Below are positions 35,441 to 43,752 of a stretch of DNA of 64,000 nt, piece by piece. A program made the position numbers and the translations under genes. The notes beneath the pieces were generated by a model that saw only the letters and a list, made by a program, of their open reading frames with translations, made no database searches and had not been told where the DNA came from. Numbering within the stretch: the stretch's first letter is position 1; each line of letters starts with the position of its first letter. This DNA comes from Candidatus Thorarchaeota archaeon. Its GTDB lineage: Archaea > Asgardarchaeota > Thorarchaeia > Thorarchaeales > Thorarchaeaceae. The stretch is from the NCBI GenBank assembly GCA_011365025.1, contig RDOF01000005.1, positions 72,882-136,881 of the forward strand. Reading direction: 5' to 3'.

Positions 35441-35593
35441 CTATTCCTTGTCAAGAAGTTCGTAGTGCTCTAGATAGGAGCGAATCGCCTCCCTCACGAA
35501 AGAGGGAAATCCCTTCCACGAATTGCGTTTGCTAAGTTTGTCGTACCGGATTCTAAGATCCTTGGGAACTCGAATCATTATGTCTTCAGTCAT
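35441..35593 (-). CDS. Ribbon-helix-helix (CopG/Arc-type) DNA-binding protein
   Basis: 50 residues from ATG 35593. A longer frame from 35788 was rejected because its extra part lies across the promoter region. The layout is typical RHH: strand EDIMIRVPKDL, helix RIRYDKLSKRN, turn and helix SFVREAIRSYLEHYELL. RHH dimers bind short inverted repeats, often their own operator. The intergenic region directly upstream contains such repeats (35627-35664). It is divergent from an AbrB-like gene, the arrangement of small regulator or antitoxin pairs, although no toxin is recognisable. Confidence 0.85.
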   Translation of the reverse strand: MTEDIMIRVPKDLRIRYDKLSKRNSWKGFPSFVREAIRSYLEHYELLDKE

Positions 35594-35626
35594 TTCCGGA
35601 TAAACCCCTTCCGCTATCCAATAGTG

Positions 35627-35664
35627 TATACGTTCATAGACATATTTATATACGTTTTGTATAC
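35627..35664. promoter_or_regulatory. Operator-like repeats between divergent RHH and AbrB-like genes
   Basis: tatacgtt occurs at 35627-35634 and 35649-35656, 22 bp apart (about two helical turns). The second copy begins an inverted repeat tatac-gtttt-gtata (35649-35663), and palindromic gtatac occurs at 35626-35631 and 35659-35664. An AT-rich TATA-like atatttata lies between them. It fits an autoregulatory site for the RHH dimer. Confidence 0.6.
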
Positions 35665-35744
35665 AATTGTATGCAGAGTTATGGGAGTGCTTCCAAGATG
35701 ACTTGATACTGGGAAAGCAACCCCAAACTTCAGTTTTTGGAGTG

Positions 35745-36113
35745 GTGAGATACAGAGTGCCAATCAGATTCCTGACAAGACTGACCAAGGGAGAGGGACA
35801 TTATAATGTCTTTTATGTGCCAAAATATGTTAGAGATTTCTATAATCTCAAGCCGGGCAGCTACATGGGTGGAATCACCCTAGCTAATGGCATATCAGCG
35901 GGTTACCGAATCGATTTCTCGAGATACAGAAGAACGCTTCGAGGACGCGTACCGGAAACTGCCGGACCATCAAAGAATATTGTTGAAGTCTGGATGTATA
36001 CCCACACATGGCGCCCCAAGCCGGAGATATCTGAAAGGACGTTTTCAGCCAGATTCGAGGGTTCACTTGGAGCAACTCCTGTTGAAAAGAGGGAAGCTTA
36101 CAGCATACTGTAG
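35745..36113 (+). CDS. AbrB/SpoVT-like small protein, C-terminal frame doubtful
   Basis: From GTG 35745 the first roughly 50 residues look like an AbrB-type swapped-hairpin DNA-binding domain (VFYVPKYVRDFYNLKPGSY, comparable to VPK.VR..L.LKPGD). After about residue 47 the product loses domain character. Another frame (35887-36150) then reads more like protein and is coupled to the next gene, so a frameshift near 35885 may join the two. It is divergent from the RHH gene and shares the operator-like region. Confidence 0.5.
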   Translation: MRYRVPIRFLTRLTKGEGHYNVFYVPKYVRDFYNLKPGSYMGGITLANGISAGYRIDFSRYRRTLRGRVPETAGPSKNIVEVWMYTHTWRPKPEISERTFSARFEGSLGATPVEKREAYSIL

Positions 36114-36150
36114 AAGCCGGACCGTAATTCTGGATCTGGGTGAGATATAA
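35887..36150 (+). CDS. Small basic protein (or shifted C-terminal part of AbrB-like protein)
   Basis: 87 residues from ATG 35887 in a frame that opens only after a stop at 35881-35883. It is helical and Arg/Lys-rich (DTEERFEDAYRKLPDHQRIL; QLLLKRGKLTAY). Its stop (36148-36150) overlaps the ATG of the CxxC gene as TAATG, which supports this frame being translated. It overlaps the AbrB-like frame by 227 bp, so either the genes overlap, the AbrB-like frame is shorter than drawn, or one indel separates two halves of one protein. Confidence 0.45.
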   Translation: MAYQRVTESISRDTEERFEDAYRKLPDHQRILLKSGCIPTHGAPSRRYLKGRFQPDSRVHLEQLLLKRGKLTAYCRSRTVILDLGEI

Positions 36151-36323
36151 TGGAAGAAAAAGGGTGCATCAATTGCCTTCACAAATTAAGTCGGTTCTAT
36201 AGCTTGCGAAAAAGCCCATGTGATGATTGTATACGCTTCTCTAGGTTTAATTTCGACACAATTAGGAGAAATGGACGCGATAACTGGGAGGGCCCCACAA
36301 GGTACCCGGCGGTGCCTTTCTAA
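36150..36323 (+). CDS. Small double-CxxC zinc protein
   Basis: 57 residues. Cys6/Cys9 and Cys24/Cys27 form a CxxC-x14-CxxC zinc-finger pattern (GCINCLHKL and SPCDDCIRF). gggtgag about seven bases before the ATG is a strong ribosome site, and the start overlaps the previous stop (TAATG). The remaining tail is basic then Pro-containing. It could bind nucleic acid or protein, and no family is recognised. It belongs to the 35.4-36.7 kb patch of very short genes. Confidence 0.65.
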   Translation: MEEKGCINCLHKLSRFYSLRKSPCDDCIRFSRFNFDTIRRNGRDNWEGPTRYPAVPF

Positions 36324-36361
36324 AAGCGTCAATTCAAGCCGAGAATAATGAATTGGAGGAA

Positions 36362-36574
36362 ATGGCAAAATTGAGTGTAGTAGAAACCGTAAGACGGCCA
36401 ATTTCAACCAGAAAGACACGCGACAAGAAGAGATCTAAAAGAGAAACGAAGACGGAAACTCAGAAAGTATCATATTTGACAGCGGAACAGTTTTTTGCAT
36501 ACTATGCCCTCTTTGCCTCATTAGTTTTCACAATGATGTTCATCGTCGTTGCACTTGTACTGGGTGGCGCATGA
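36362..36574 (+). CDS. Small single-TM protein with basic N-terminal arm
   Basis: 70 residues from ATG 36362, right after ggagga. A TTG three codons earlier is possible but would place the ribosome site inside the gene. Residues 10-40 are very basic (RRPISTRKTRDKKRSKRETK) and residues about 47-68 form one hydrophobic helix ending LVLGGA. The shape resembles a tail-anchored, SecE- or SecG-like or membrane-tethering peptide, but no family signature is present. The charge suggests the basic arm is cytoplasmic. Confidence 0.65.
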   Translation: MAKLSVVETVRRPISTRKTRDKKRSKRETKTETQKVSYLTAEQFFAYYALFASLVFTMMFIVVALVLGGA

Positions 36575-36674
36575 ACAGCCGGTCCAGCCACACTTCGGTC
36601 CCAATGAGGAAGTGGCCGAGGACGAGTTGATCCGCACTGGAATGTCAATTATCATCCCACATACTTCGAGCTAA
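36564..36674 (+). CDS. Possible short extension in shifted frame
   Basis: A 36-residue frame beginning GTG 36564 overlaps the end of the single-TM gene. It reads as ordinary protein (HEQPVQPHFGPNEEVAEDEL). It may be a separate tiny gene or the cytoplasmic tail of the TM protein displaced by one indel. There is no good ribosome site of its own. Confidence 0.25.
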   Translation: MAHEQPVQPHFGPNEEVAEDELIRTGMSIIIPHTSS

Positions 36675-36780
36675 TTTATTCGCCTAGACGCTAATAGATT
36701 AGATTGTTATATTAAGTTAGAAAAATTCAATACATTAGACAACCAATGCATCGATATCGCGTGCAGGGAGGCGATATTGA

Positions 36781-39147
36781 TTGAAACTAAAGAGAGAATC
36801 ACGCATGAAAGCGATATCTCTCGGATTCATTCTTCTGATTGCAGCGCCTGGCGGGATTCTATTGCTCAGCGATGGCTCGCCATTTGACTCCTCAGAGTCG
36901 CAGAGTAGGGTCTTCAGAATGTCCGGAGATGTGCCTCATGCCCCAATCTTCATCGATAGTGATGATGATTTTGTTACGCTGGGTTTTCCGGGAGAGGGGT
37001 CCCCTGGGAATCCATATCGCATTGAGAACTACCTGATTGACGGAACCACAGTTGACCATTGTATCCACATTGCTGGAACCACGGTCCATTTTGCAATTAA
37101 GAATTGTACCCTTAGAGGATTCATAGGTTCTGGCAAGTCGGGCATCTATCTAGACCATGTTGGCAATGGTGTTGTAATGAATAACACAGCTTTCAACTGC
37201 TCCACGGGCCTTAGTATGTATTATGCGGACAACAATTCAATAATTGAGAATTCGTTCTATGAAAACGAGTACGGAATCTTTGTGACATGGGGCGAGAATA
37301 ATACAATAGAAAACAACGATTGCTCGAACAATACCGAAGCTGGAATTCAGCTGTCGCGTGCATACCGGAATAGAGTAATCAACAACAGCCTTCTTTTCAA
37401 CTACTGGGACATTAACGGATGGCGATCTGACTACAACAACATCACTGGAAACACTTTGAGAGGCGAGTGGGACAATCAAGGCATCTTTTGGGATGACAGC
37501 GAATACAATAGAATAGAAGACAACCTAGCAGAGAACTGCGTTACTGGTATTCGAATCTACTGGTCAGACAACTTCATTATAGCCAACAACACAGTCAAGG
37601 GATGCAACACGGGGATTTGGCTCCAATCATGGGGAAGCGGTAGTCGGGTCTATGACAACCTGTGCGCGGATAACATCAATGGAATTCTGCTTTCAAATGT
37701 CTATAGCAACTGGGTTTACAACAACAACTGCACAAACGACCAATCCGGGATAGCGATTGTTGAAGCCTCGAGTAACCGAGTCTATCAAAACGAATGTAGA
37801 AACTGTACTCAGGGGATTTCACTCCATTGGTATGCTACCAACAACAACGTTTCACACAACTACTGCATAGAAAATGAATTCGGTATCAGCGTAAATAACG
37901 TTCATCGTAATCATATTGAAGTGAATCAATGCTTGAATAACACGCAAGGTATCAGTCTGGGGGGATTTTCTCACAACAATACGGTAGTGAGCAACTTCTG
38001 TAGTAGTGGCAGTGGTTCTACAGGCGAAGGTATTACTATTGCAGAGGAAGCAGCAGATAACTACATCTTTCAGAATAACTGCACAACCAATAACATTGGA
38101 ATACACTTCAGAGATACCACGTACGAGAACGCAGTAACTGACAACTTCATTCTCCTGTGTGCAGTGGGAGTCTACCTCAACTCGACGGAACATGCAAGAG
38201 CTGAGGTCAACATCATCAAGGATTACGGTGTTGGCATTGAAATAAACGCCAAAGCAAACATGAGCTATGTGAGATGGAATACATTCCTCGGGGACGCTGG
38301 TGCTTGCGCCTGGGATGATGGCACCACAAATATCTTCGACTACAATTTCTGGTGGGACTATGCAGGAGTCGATGGAAACTCGGATGGAATTGGGGACACA
38401 CCCTATCCAATAGGAGGAACCGCCTCGAATGAGGACCCCCATCCAGTCGTATATTATCCAACACGGCCTATGTGGAGCCATCCCGTCGAAGATCAACCAG
38501 GGGAAGCAGGGTATCCCTTCAGATATGACCTGAATGCCACTGCGGCCGCGCCTATTGCCAATTGGGAGATTGATGACACTGTGCATTTCATTATTGATAG
38601 CAATGGTGTCGTTACAAATGCCATGCCGCTCTCCATAGGCGACTACGAAGTGGAGGTATGGGTTGAAACAATATACGGTGTGAACCTGACAGCGATGTTC
38701 ACAATACAGGTTAGAGACACGATCGCACCCACTGTGGACCATCCTGTTGATATAACGTTTCCAGAGCATCCCGAAGACGAAACCCTGGGAGAAATTACCT
38801 GGAACGTATCTGACAAGACGAGTCTCGATTTGAGAGTGTATGCTGATGGCGAAGAGTGGTTTTGGGAAAGCTGGAGCCCAGGCGATGGCCCATTTACAGG
38901 GCGTTTTGATGGCCTCCTCATTGGCACACACAACGTTACTATTCTGTTGACAGATGAGGGCGGGAACACCGCGACCGATACCGTGATTGTTACAGTGACG
39001 TGGCCCACCACAACAACTACCACAACCACTACGACCACTACAACCACAACACAGGACGACACCTTAACCTATATCCTGATTCTCGGCTCAGGGGCAGTAA
39101 TCGTTGTCATCATCATAGTTGTCCTCTCAAAGCGGAGAAGGTCATAG
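36781..39147 (+). CDS. Surface-anchored right-handed beta-helix (NosD/PbH1-type) protein
   Basis: 788 residues starting at TTG 36781, supported by gggaggcgat 7 nt upstream; ATG 36805 is a weaker alternative. A signal peptide is followed from about residue 80 to 500 by parallel beta-helix repeats of about 22-23 residues with Asn ladders (NRVINNSLLFNY, NNTVKGCNTGIWLQS, NSIIENSFYENEYGIF). The fold is seen in NosD and carbohydrate-binding or -cleaving proteins. Residues about 580-735 look like two Ig/cadherin-type domains. A run of about 16 threonines forms a glycosylatable stalk before a single TM helix (about 762-783) and KRRRS. It is probably exposed on the cell surface and binds polysaccharide. 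Confidence 0.9.
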   Translation: MKLKRESRMKAISLGFILLIAAPGGILLLSDGSPFDSSESQSRVFRMSGDVPHAPIFIDSDDDFVTLGFPGEGSPGNPYRIENYLIDGTTVDHCIHIAGTTVHFAIKNCTLRGFIGSGKSGIYLDHVGNGVVMNNTAFNCSTGLSMYYADNNSIIENSFYENEYGIFVTWGENNTIENNDCSNNTEAGIQLSRAYRNRVINNSLLFNYWDINGWRSDYNNITGNTLRGEWDNQGIFWDDSEYNRIEDNLAENCVTGIRIYWSDNFIIANNTVKGCNTGIWLQSWGSGSRVYDNLCADNINGILLSNVYSNWVYNNNCTNDQSGIAIVEASSNRVYQNECRNCTQGISLHWYATNNNVSHNYCIENEFGISVNNVHRNHIEVNQCLNNTQGISLGGFSHNNTVVSNFCSSGSGSTGEGITIAEEAADNYIFQNNCTTNNIGIHFRDTTYENAVTDNFILLCAVGVYLNSTEHARAEVNIIKDYGVGIEINAKANMSYVRWNTFLGDAGACAWDDGTTNIFDYNFWWDYAGVDGNSDGIGDTPYPIGGTASNEDPHPVVYYPTRPMWSHPVEDQPGEAGYPFRYDLNATAAAPIANWEIDDTVHFIIDSNGVVTNAMPLSIGDYEVEVWVETIYGVNLTAMFTIQVRDTIAPTVDHPVDITFPEHPEDETLGEITWNVSDKTSLDLRVYADGEEWFWESWSPGDGPFTGRFDGLLIGTHNVTILLTDEGGNTATDTVIVTVTWPTTTTTTTTTTTTTTTQDDTLTYILILGSGAVIVVIIIVVLSKRRRS

Positions 39148-39154
39148 AATCAGT

Positions 39155-39178
39155 GATGCCCCTAATGGCAGGGGCATC
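39155..39178 (+). terminator. Perfect hairpin after beta-helix gene
   Basis: gatgcccct (39155-39163) pairs exactly with aggggcatc (39170-39178) around a six-base loop, seven bases after the stop codon, followed by a pyrimidine-rich ctcccccttttgg. The stretch up to 39364 holds nothing else recognisable besides the ribosome site of the next gene. Confidence 0.65.
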
Positions 39179-39364
39179 CTCCCCCTTTTGGAGGCTGCTC
39201 TTCATTTTTGCCCGAGAAATGCCGTACTCCCTTATTAGTGAAATCGAATAATTAGGTTTTTAGGGTAATACACCTCGCATTTCCAGTTGACTTTGATGTT
39301 ATGCCCATTTGGCGTGTCGAATAATGGGCCAGTCCACGGATTAAAATGCGAAGGAGTTATTGAC

Positions 39365-40819
39365 ATGAAGAAAGAGGAACGCAAACCCACAACCACTGAC
39401 GCTGGGATTCCTGTTTCCAGCGATGAGTTCTCGCTCACCGTAGGGCCTGATGGCCCAATCCTGCTACAGGACACCTACCTAATCGAACAGATGGCAAACT
39501 TCAATCGTGAGCGAATTCCGGAAAGGCAGCCCCACGCAAAGGGTTCAGGAGCCTTCGGTTACTTCGAGGTGACCAAAGATGTCAGCGCCTACACCAAGGC
39601 GGCGGTCTTTCAGCCGGGCACAAAGACCGATACCCTAGCTCGGTTCTCCACTGTAGCCGGTGAGCGCGGCAGCCCCGATACCTGGCGCGACGTGCGCGGC
39701 TTCGCATTGAAGTTCTACACCAGCGAAGGCAATTATGACATGGTGGGCAATAATACGCCGGTGTTCTTCCTCCGCGATCCCATGAAGTTCCAGCACTTCA
39801 TTCGCTCCCAGAAGCGTCGGGCGGATAGTGGACTGCGTGACAATGATATGCAATGGGATTTCTGGACCCTGTCGCCGGAGTCGGCGCACCAAGTCACGGT
39901 ATTGTTTAGTGATCGTGGGATTCCCAAGTCATGGCGGAATATGAACGGCTATTCAAGCCACACCTACATGTGGGTCAACGCTAGAGATGAGCGCTTCTGG
40001 GTGAAGTATCATTTCAAGACAAACCAAGGCATTGAGTTCCTCACTCAGGAGGAGGCTGACCGAATCGCAGGTGAAGACGCCGACTACCACCGGCGCGACC
40101 TGTTTGAGGCAATCAAGAGGGGTGATTATCCCAGCTGGACAATGAGGGTACAAATCATGCCCTTCAAAGAAGCCGAAACCTACCGGTTCAATCCCTTCGA
40201 CCTTACCAAGGTGTGGCCGCACAGTGACTACCCGCTGCATGAGGTTGGTCGACTGACACTCAATCGTAATCCAACCGACTTCCACACCGAAATCGAGCAG
40301 GCAGCGTTCGGACCTCACAATCTCGTGCCGGGTATTGGCCCCAGTCCTGACAAGATGCTGCTAGCGCGTCTCTTCTCATACGCCGATGCCCATCGCGCAC
40401 GTTTGGGTGTCAACTTCATGCAAATCCCGGTCAACCGCCCGAAATGCCCCGTGCACAGCTACAGCAAGGATGGAGCGATGCGGGTCGAAAACGTGTCCGA
40501 CCCCGTGTACACACCAAACTCGAAGGGAGGCCCTAAGGCTGACGGAGAGCGCTATCCCCAAGTCGAGATATGGAAAGCCAGCGGAGAGTTCGTTCGTGCC
40601 GCCTACACCCTGCGAAAAGACGATGATGATTGGGGGCAGGCCGGCACATTAGTGCGCAAGGTCATGGACGATGCGCAGCGTGACCGTTTGGTATCCAATG
40701 TCGTCGGACATCTCAAAAATGGCGTGTCGGAGCCCGTGCTGCAGCGCGCATTGGAGTACTGGCGCAACATAGACAAAGAAATCGGCAATCGCATCGCCAA
40801 AGCCATGACCGGCGGCTGA
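39365..40819 (+). CDS. Haem catalase (monofunctional, small-subunit type)
   Basis: 484 residues from ATG 39365 with aaggag about nine bases upstream; an earlier in-frame start was rejected. Catalytic His57 ([15 protein letters not shown]), the Asn of GNNTPVFF (129-130) and the proximal haem ligand Tyr339 in [10 protein letters not shown] are all present, so it should dismutate hydrogen peroxide. Length fits small-subunit (clade 3) catalases. The DNA looks clearly GC-richer than its neighbours (many gcg, cgc, gcc codons), and the protein is bacterial-like throughout. Recent transfer from a bacterium is likely. It is flanked by a terminator hairpin and by a convergent carboxyltransferase gene. 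Confidence 0.97.
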   Translation: MKKEERKPTTTDAGIPVSSDEFSLTVGPDGPILLQDTYLIEQMANFNRERIPERQPHAKGSGAFGYFEVTKDVSAYTKAAVFQPGTKTDTLARFSTVAGERGSPDTWRDVRGFALKFYTSEGNYDMVGNNTPVFFLRDPMKFQHFIRSQKRRADSGLRDNDMQWDFWTLSPESAHQVTVLFSDRGIPKSWRNMNGYSSHTYMWVNARDERFWVKYHFKTNQGIEFLTQEEADRIAGEDADYHRRDLFEAIKRGDYPSWTMRVQIMPFKEAETYRFNPFDLTKVWPHSDYPLHEVGRLTLNRNPTDFHTEIEQAAFGPHNLVPGIGPSPDKMLLARLFSYADAHRARLGVNFMQIPVNRPKCPVHSYSKDGAMRVENVSDPVYTPNSKGGPKADGERYPQVEIWKASGEFVRAAYTLRKDDDDWGQAGTLVRKVMDDAQRDRLVSNVVGHLKNGVSEPVLQRALEYWRNIDKEIGNRIAKAMTGG

Positions 40820-40882
40820 TCTCGGCAGCGCACAGTGCTTTCTTTGACTTCAGTTGGCCCCTTCGTCAGCTGAGTCCGTTCT

Positions 40883-42430
40883 CTAGAGGGGTATGTTGCC
40901 ATGCTTCTTTGGCGGTCGACTCTGTCTCTTGCTGGATAGCACATCTAGTCCTTTGCATATCAACAGTCGAGTTTCGTGTGGAAAGATGACTTTGTCGATG
41001 TATCCAAGTCCGGCGGCAATGTATGGATTAGCGAATCTATCCCGATACTCCTTCACCAGCTCCGCCCGCTTCTTCTCCTTATCCTTCGCCTTCTTAATCT
41101 CGTCGCGGAAGATAATGTTGATAGCTCCATCAGGACCCATCACAGCAATCTCTGAGCCAGGCCATGCATATACTAGATCCGCTCCGATGTGACGTGAGGA
41201 CATAACGTCGAATGCCCCACCGTACCCCTTCCTCGTGATGATTGTGATCTTTGGGACAGTGGCCTCTGCAAAGGCGTAGAGTATCTTTGCCCCGTGACGA
41301 ATTATGCCACCGTACTCCTGAGCGGTCCCAGGCAGGTAGCCTGGGACATCCATAAATGTAATTACAGGGATGTTAAAAGCATCACAGAACCTAACGAATC
41401 TTGCACATTTGTCGGACGCATTGATGTCCAAGGTGCCGGCAAGATGAGCAGGGTTATTTCCAACAATCCCAACCGAGCGACCATCAAATCTTGCGAAGCC
41501 AGTAATCATATTCCTTGCCCAGTGCTCTTGAACCTCGAAAAACTCGCCATTGTCAGCAATTTTCATGACGACATCGCGCATATCATAGGGCTTGTTGGGG
41601 TCTTCCGGGACAATGTCATCAACTGACTCATCAACCTCATCAGGAGTATGATCAGTGTGTATCCTTGGTGGATCCTCAAGATTGTTACTTGGAATGTAGC
41701 TTAGAAGCCTTCGTATCTGGCTGATACACTCCTCTTCGTCCTCGCTCGCAAAGTGGGCAACACCGCTCACTGAGTTATGCGTCATGGCACCTCCGAGTTC
41801 CTCGTGCGTGACTTCCTCCCCAGTGACAGTCCTAATGACTTCAGGGCCTGTAATGAACATGTACGAGGTATTCTTCACCATGAGAGTGAAATCAGTAACC
41901 GCCGGGCTGTAGACAGCGCCACCCGCACATGGGCCCATAATGGCTGAAATCTGCGGAATCACACCACTAGCCCACGTATTCAAACGAAAGATGTTGCAGT
42001 AACTGACGAGGCTCTTGACGCCTTCTTGAATTCGAGCTCCGCCGCTGTCATTGAGACCAATGACTGGCGCTCCGGCATCCATGGCCATCTCCATGACCTT
42101 CACAATTTTGTTGCCATACATCTCAGCGAGAGACCCGCCCTCAACAGTGAAGTCCTGACTGAAGATGAATACCTTTCTGCCATCAATCGTTCCGTACCCA
42201 GTTATGACTCCGTCACCAAGGATCTGCTTCTCCTCCATCCCGAAGGCGGTTTCCCTATGCACAACAAACTCATCGATTTCAACGAAAGAGTCAGAATCTA
42301 ACAGCTTGTCTATCCGTTCACGAGCCGTGAATTTTCCGCGTTCGTGCTGTCGTTTAATGCGCTCTTCGCCACCAGCAAGCTTAGCTTTCTCACGCATCTC
42401 CTTGAGCTTCTCGAACTTATTGTTGGTCAT
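40883..42430 (-). CDS. Acyl-CoA carboxyltransferase (MmdA / PccB / 12S type)
   Basis: 515 residues from ATG 42430 (ggtggg eight bases upstream). It is a double crotonase-fold carboxyltransferase: N-half with GLNDSGGARIQEG, GPCAGGAVYSPA and FITGPEVI; C-half with GIVGNNPAHLAGTLD, FMDVPGYLPGTAQEYGGIIRHG and GYGGAFDVM. It has the family's typical C-terminus PPKKHGNIPL. It moves CO2 between carboxybiotin and propionyl- or acetyl-CoA. It acts as beta subunit of an acyl-CoA carboxylase, alpha subunit of methylmalonyl-CoA decarboxylase, or 12S subunit of transcarboxylase. The nearest carrier protein is at 26323, with a PycB-like partner. Pairing is inferred from the absence of another carrier in the window. 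Confidence 0.95.
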   Translation of the reverse strand: MTNNKFEKLKEMREKAKLAGGEERIKRQHERGKFTARERIDKLLDSDSFVEIDEFVVHRETAFGMEEKQILGDGVITGYGTIDGRKVFIFSQDFTVEGGSLAEMYGNKIVKVMEMAMDAGAPVIGLNDSGGARIQEGVKSLVSYCNIFRLNTWASGVIPQISAIMGPCAGGAVYSPAVTDFTLMVKNTSYMFITGPEVIRTVTGEEVTHEELGGAMTHNSVSGVAHFASEDEEECISQIRRLLSYIPSNNLEDPPRIHTDHTPDEVDESVDDIVPEDPNKPYDMRDVVMKIADNGEFFEVQEHWARNMITGFARFDGRSVGIVGNNPAHLAGTLDINASDKCARFVRFCDAFNIPVITFMDVPGYLPGTAQEYGGIIRHGAKILYAFAEATVPKITIITRKGYGGAFDVMSSRHIGADLVYAWPGSEIAVMGPDGAINIIFRDEIKKAKDKEKKRAELVKEYRDRFANPYIAAGLGYIDKVIFPHETRLLICKGLDVLSSKRQSRPPKKHGNIPL

Positions 42431-42592
42431 GGCAGTGCCCACCTATGGACCTAGTCTGTCAAAACCAGTGCGCTCAGTTTTGAATGTTATGCTTAATGGA
42501 GGATTATTGGAGACTATCATGCAGCTGCTGCTTTCGCACAGGGAAAAGGCAAGTCGTCTTCAGGCCTTCAGAGAGGCACGACTGAGTGACTT

Positions 42593-43642
42593 CTATTCCA
42601 CATACTCCAATTCGACTTCTTCATCATCCGGAGTAAGAACAACTACCTTGCTTGGTTTCCCTTCGTCTGTAAACTCAAATCTGAGAGCTCTTGCAGCGGA
42701 TTCGCCAATGAACTCCATCTCATTGTAAGGGTCAAGGATTTCTTCGAAGTCCCCAATCCTAACTAAGAGACTGCCTTCCTTGGCAACAAACTCCACCAGA
42801 TTCTTGCGTTTGTACTTCCCTTCCAGCTTCTTCAGACTCTCCGGAGTGACCGCCTTCTTGGAATACTTGAAGAACTCCGTGAGTTTCTTCTCACGCTGAT
42901 ATTTCCCCACAGGAGCCATCAGCACAACAAACTCCTCGTCTGTATTAAGATCGAGGAGCGCATCCATCTTGTTTTGCTCATAGTAGCCAATTGCCACTGT
43001 TCCAAGGTTGATTGCTTCACAAGCCATGTATAGACTCTGGCACACAATTCCCAGATCTATGGCGATGAATTTGTGAGAAAGAATTGTGTAACGCCATTCA
43101 GTACGGTATGGAACAGCGGTCCAGCAGAAAACCACAGCAGACTTTCCCACGAACTTCTGGTCATAAGCGAGTTGCCCCATTCGTTCCTCTGCACTATCTA
43201 TTGCCTTGATGAACAGCAGTTGGTGACTAAAGGAGATATAGCGATAGAGACCGGGTTCAAGCCCTTCCACCCTGTTAATGACTAGATAGGTTTCAAAGGG
43301 GCTCTTTGCACCGGAAGAAGGAACTGTACGAAAAACTCCACGACCTGACTTCGGTACCAATTTCACTCCTTGAGTGCTCCATAGAAGAAAGGATAGCTCT
43401 TCCAAAGTGAGAGCCTCAGAGGTGTACTTCCTTCTGCTCTTTCTGCTATTAATGATGTCAAGAAAAGGAGCCTTACCAATGGTGAATTCACTAGGAGAAA
43501 TCAAACTGATAAAAGGGGCATCATCAGAGAAGGGCTGTTGAAAAAGAGGAGGAGGCATTTTTTTCTGTTCATCAGATTCCGGAACGGCCTTTTCGTACTC
43601 CTCAGAGTCAAAGAAATGTAGGAATTTCCTGCCTTCGCTCAT
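42593..43642 (-). CDS. SagB-type nitroreductase-family protein with C-terminal beta domain
   Basis: 349 residues from ATG 43642. Residues about 55-250 are a flavin (FMN) nitroreductase/SagB-type oxidoreductase: SRKSRRKYTSEALTLEELSFLL, then SGRGVFRTVPSSGAKSPFE, later IAIDLGIVCQSLYMACEAINLGTV and VVLMAPVGK. The remaining 100 residues form a beta-rich domain resembling DUF3471-type tails (KLEGKYKRKN then LVRIGDFEEI). SagB-like proteins dehydrogenate azolines or act on other substrates. No cyclodehydratase or precursor peptide is nearby, so a bacteriocin role is not supported. The gene is on the same strand as the DUF89 gene. Confidence 0.85.
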   Translation of the reverse strand: MSEGRKFLHFFDSEEYEKAVPESDEQKKMPPPLFQQPFSDDAPFISLISPSEFTIGKAPFLDIINSRKSRRKYTSEALTLEELSFLLWSTQGVKLVPKSGRGVFRTVPSSGAKSPFETYLVINRVEGLEPGLYRYISFSHQLLFIKAIDSAEERMGQLAYDQKFVGKSAVVFCWTAVPYRTEWRYTILSHKFIAIDLGIVCQSLYMACEAINLGTVAIGYYEQNKMDALLDLNTDEEFVVLMAPVGKYQREKKLTEFFKYSKKAVTPESLKKLEGKYKRKNLVEFVAKEGSLLVRIGDFEEILDPYNEMEFIGESAARALRFEFTDEGKPSKVVVLTPDDEEVELEYVE

Positions 43643-43752
43643 GGGCAGGAGCTTACTTGGGCGACTAATCAACGTAACCAAGAAAGCAATTCGCTGTCTT
43701 GAAGGCAGAATTCACTGTAGGAAACAACGCAATTCAGAAGCGGCACGTTTCT

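Noticed and set aside
35441..35593. Toxin-antitoxin pair with the RHH gene as antitoxin
   Set aside because: No recognisable toxin lies next to it; only an AbrB-like frame and doubtful small frames are present.
37852..38931. 359-residue minus-strand frame opposite the beta-helix gene
   Set aside because: It lies wholly inside the solenoid-coding region, has no domain pattern, and mirrors the repeated Asn codons of the sense gene.
39003..39055. ACC/ACA microsatellite as a slipped or artefactual repeat
   Set aside because: It encodes an in-frame poly-threonine stalk before a TM helix, as expected for a surface protein.
42593..43642. Azoline-peptide (bacteriocin) cluster around the SagB-type gene
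   Set aside because: No cyclodehydratase, precursor peptide or transporter gene is nearby.
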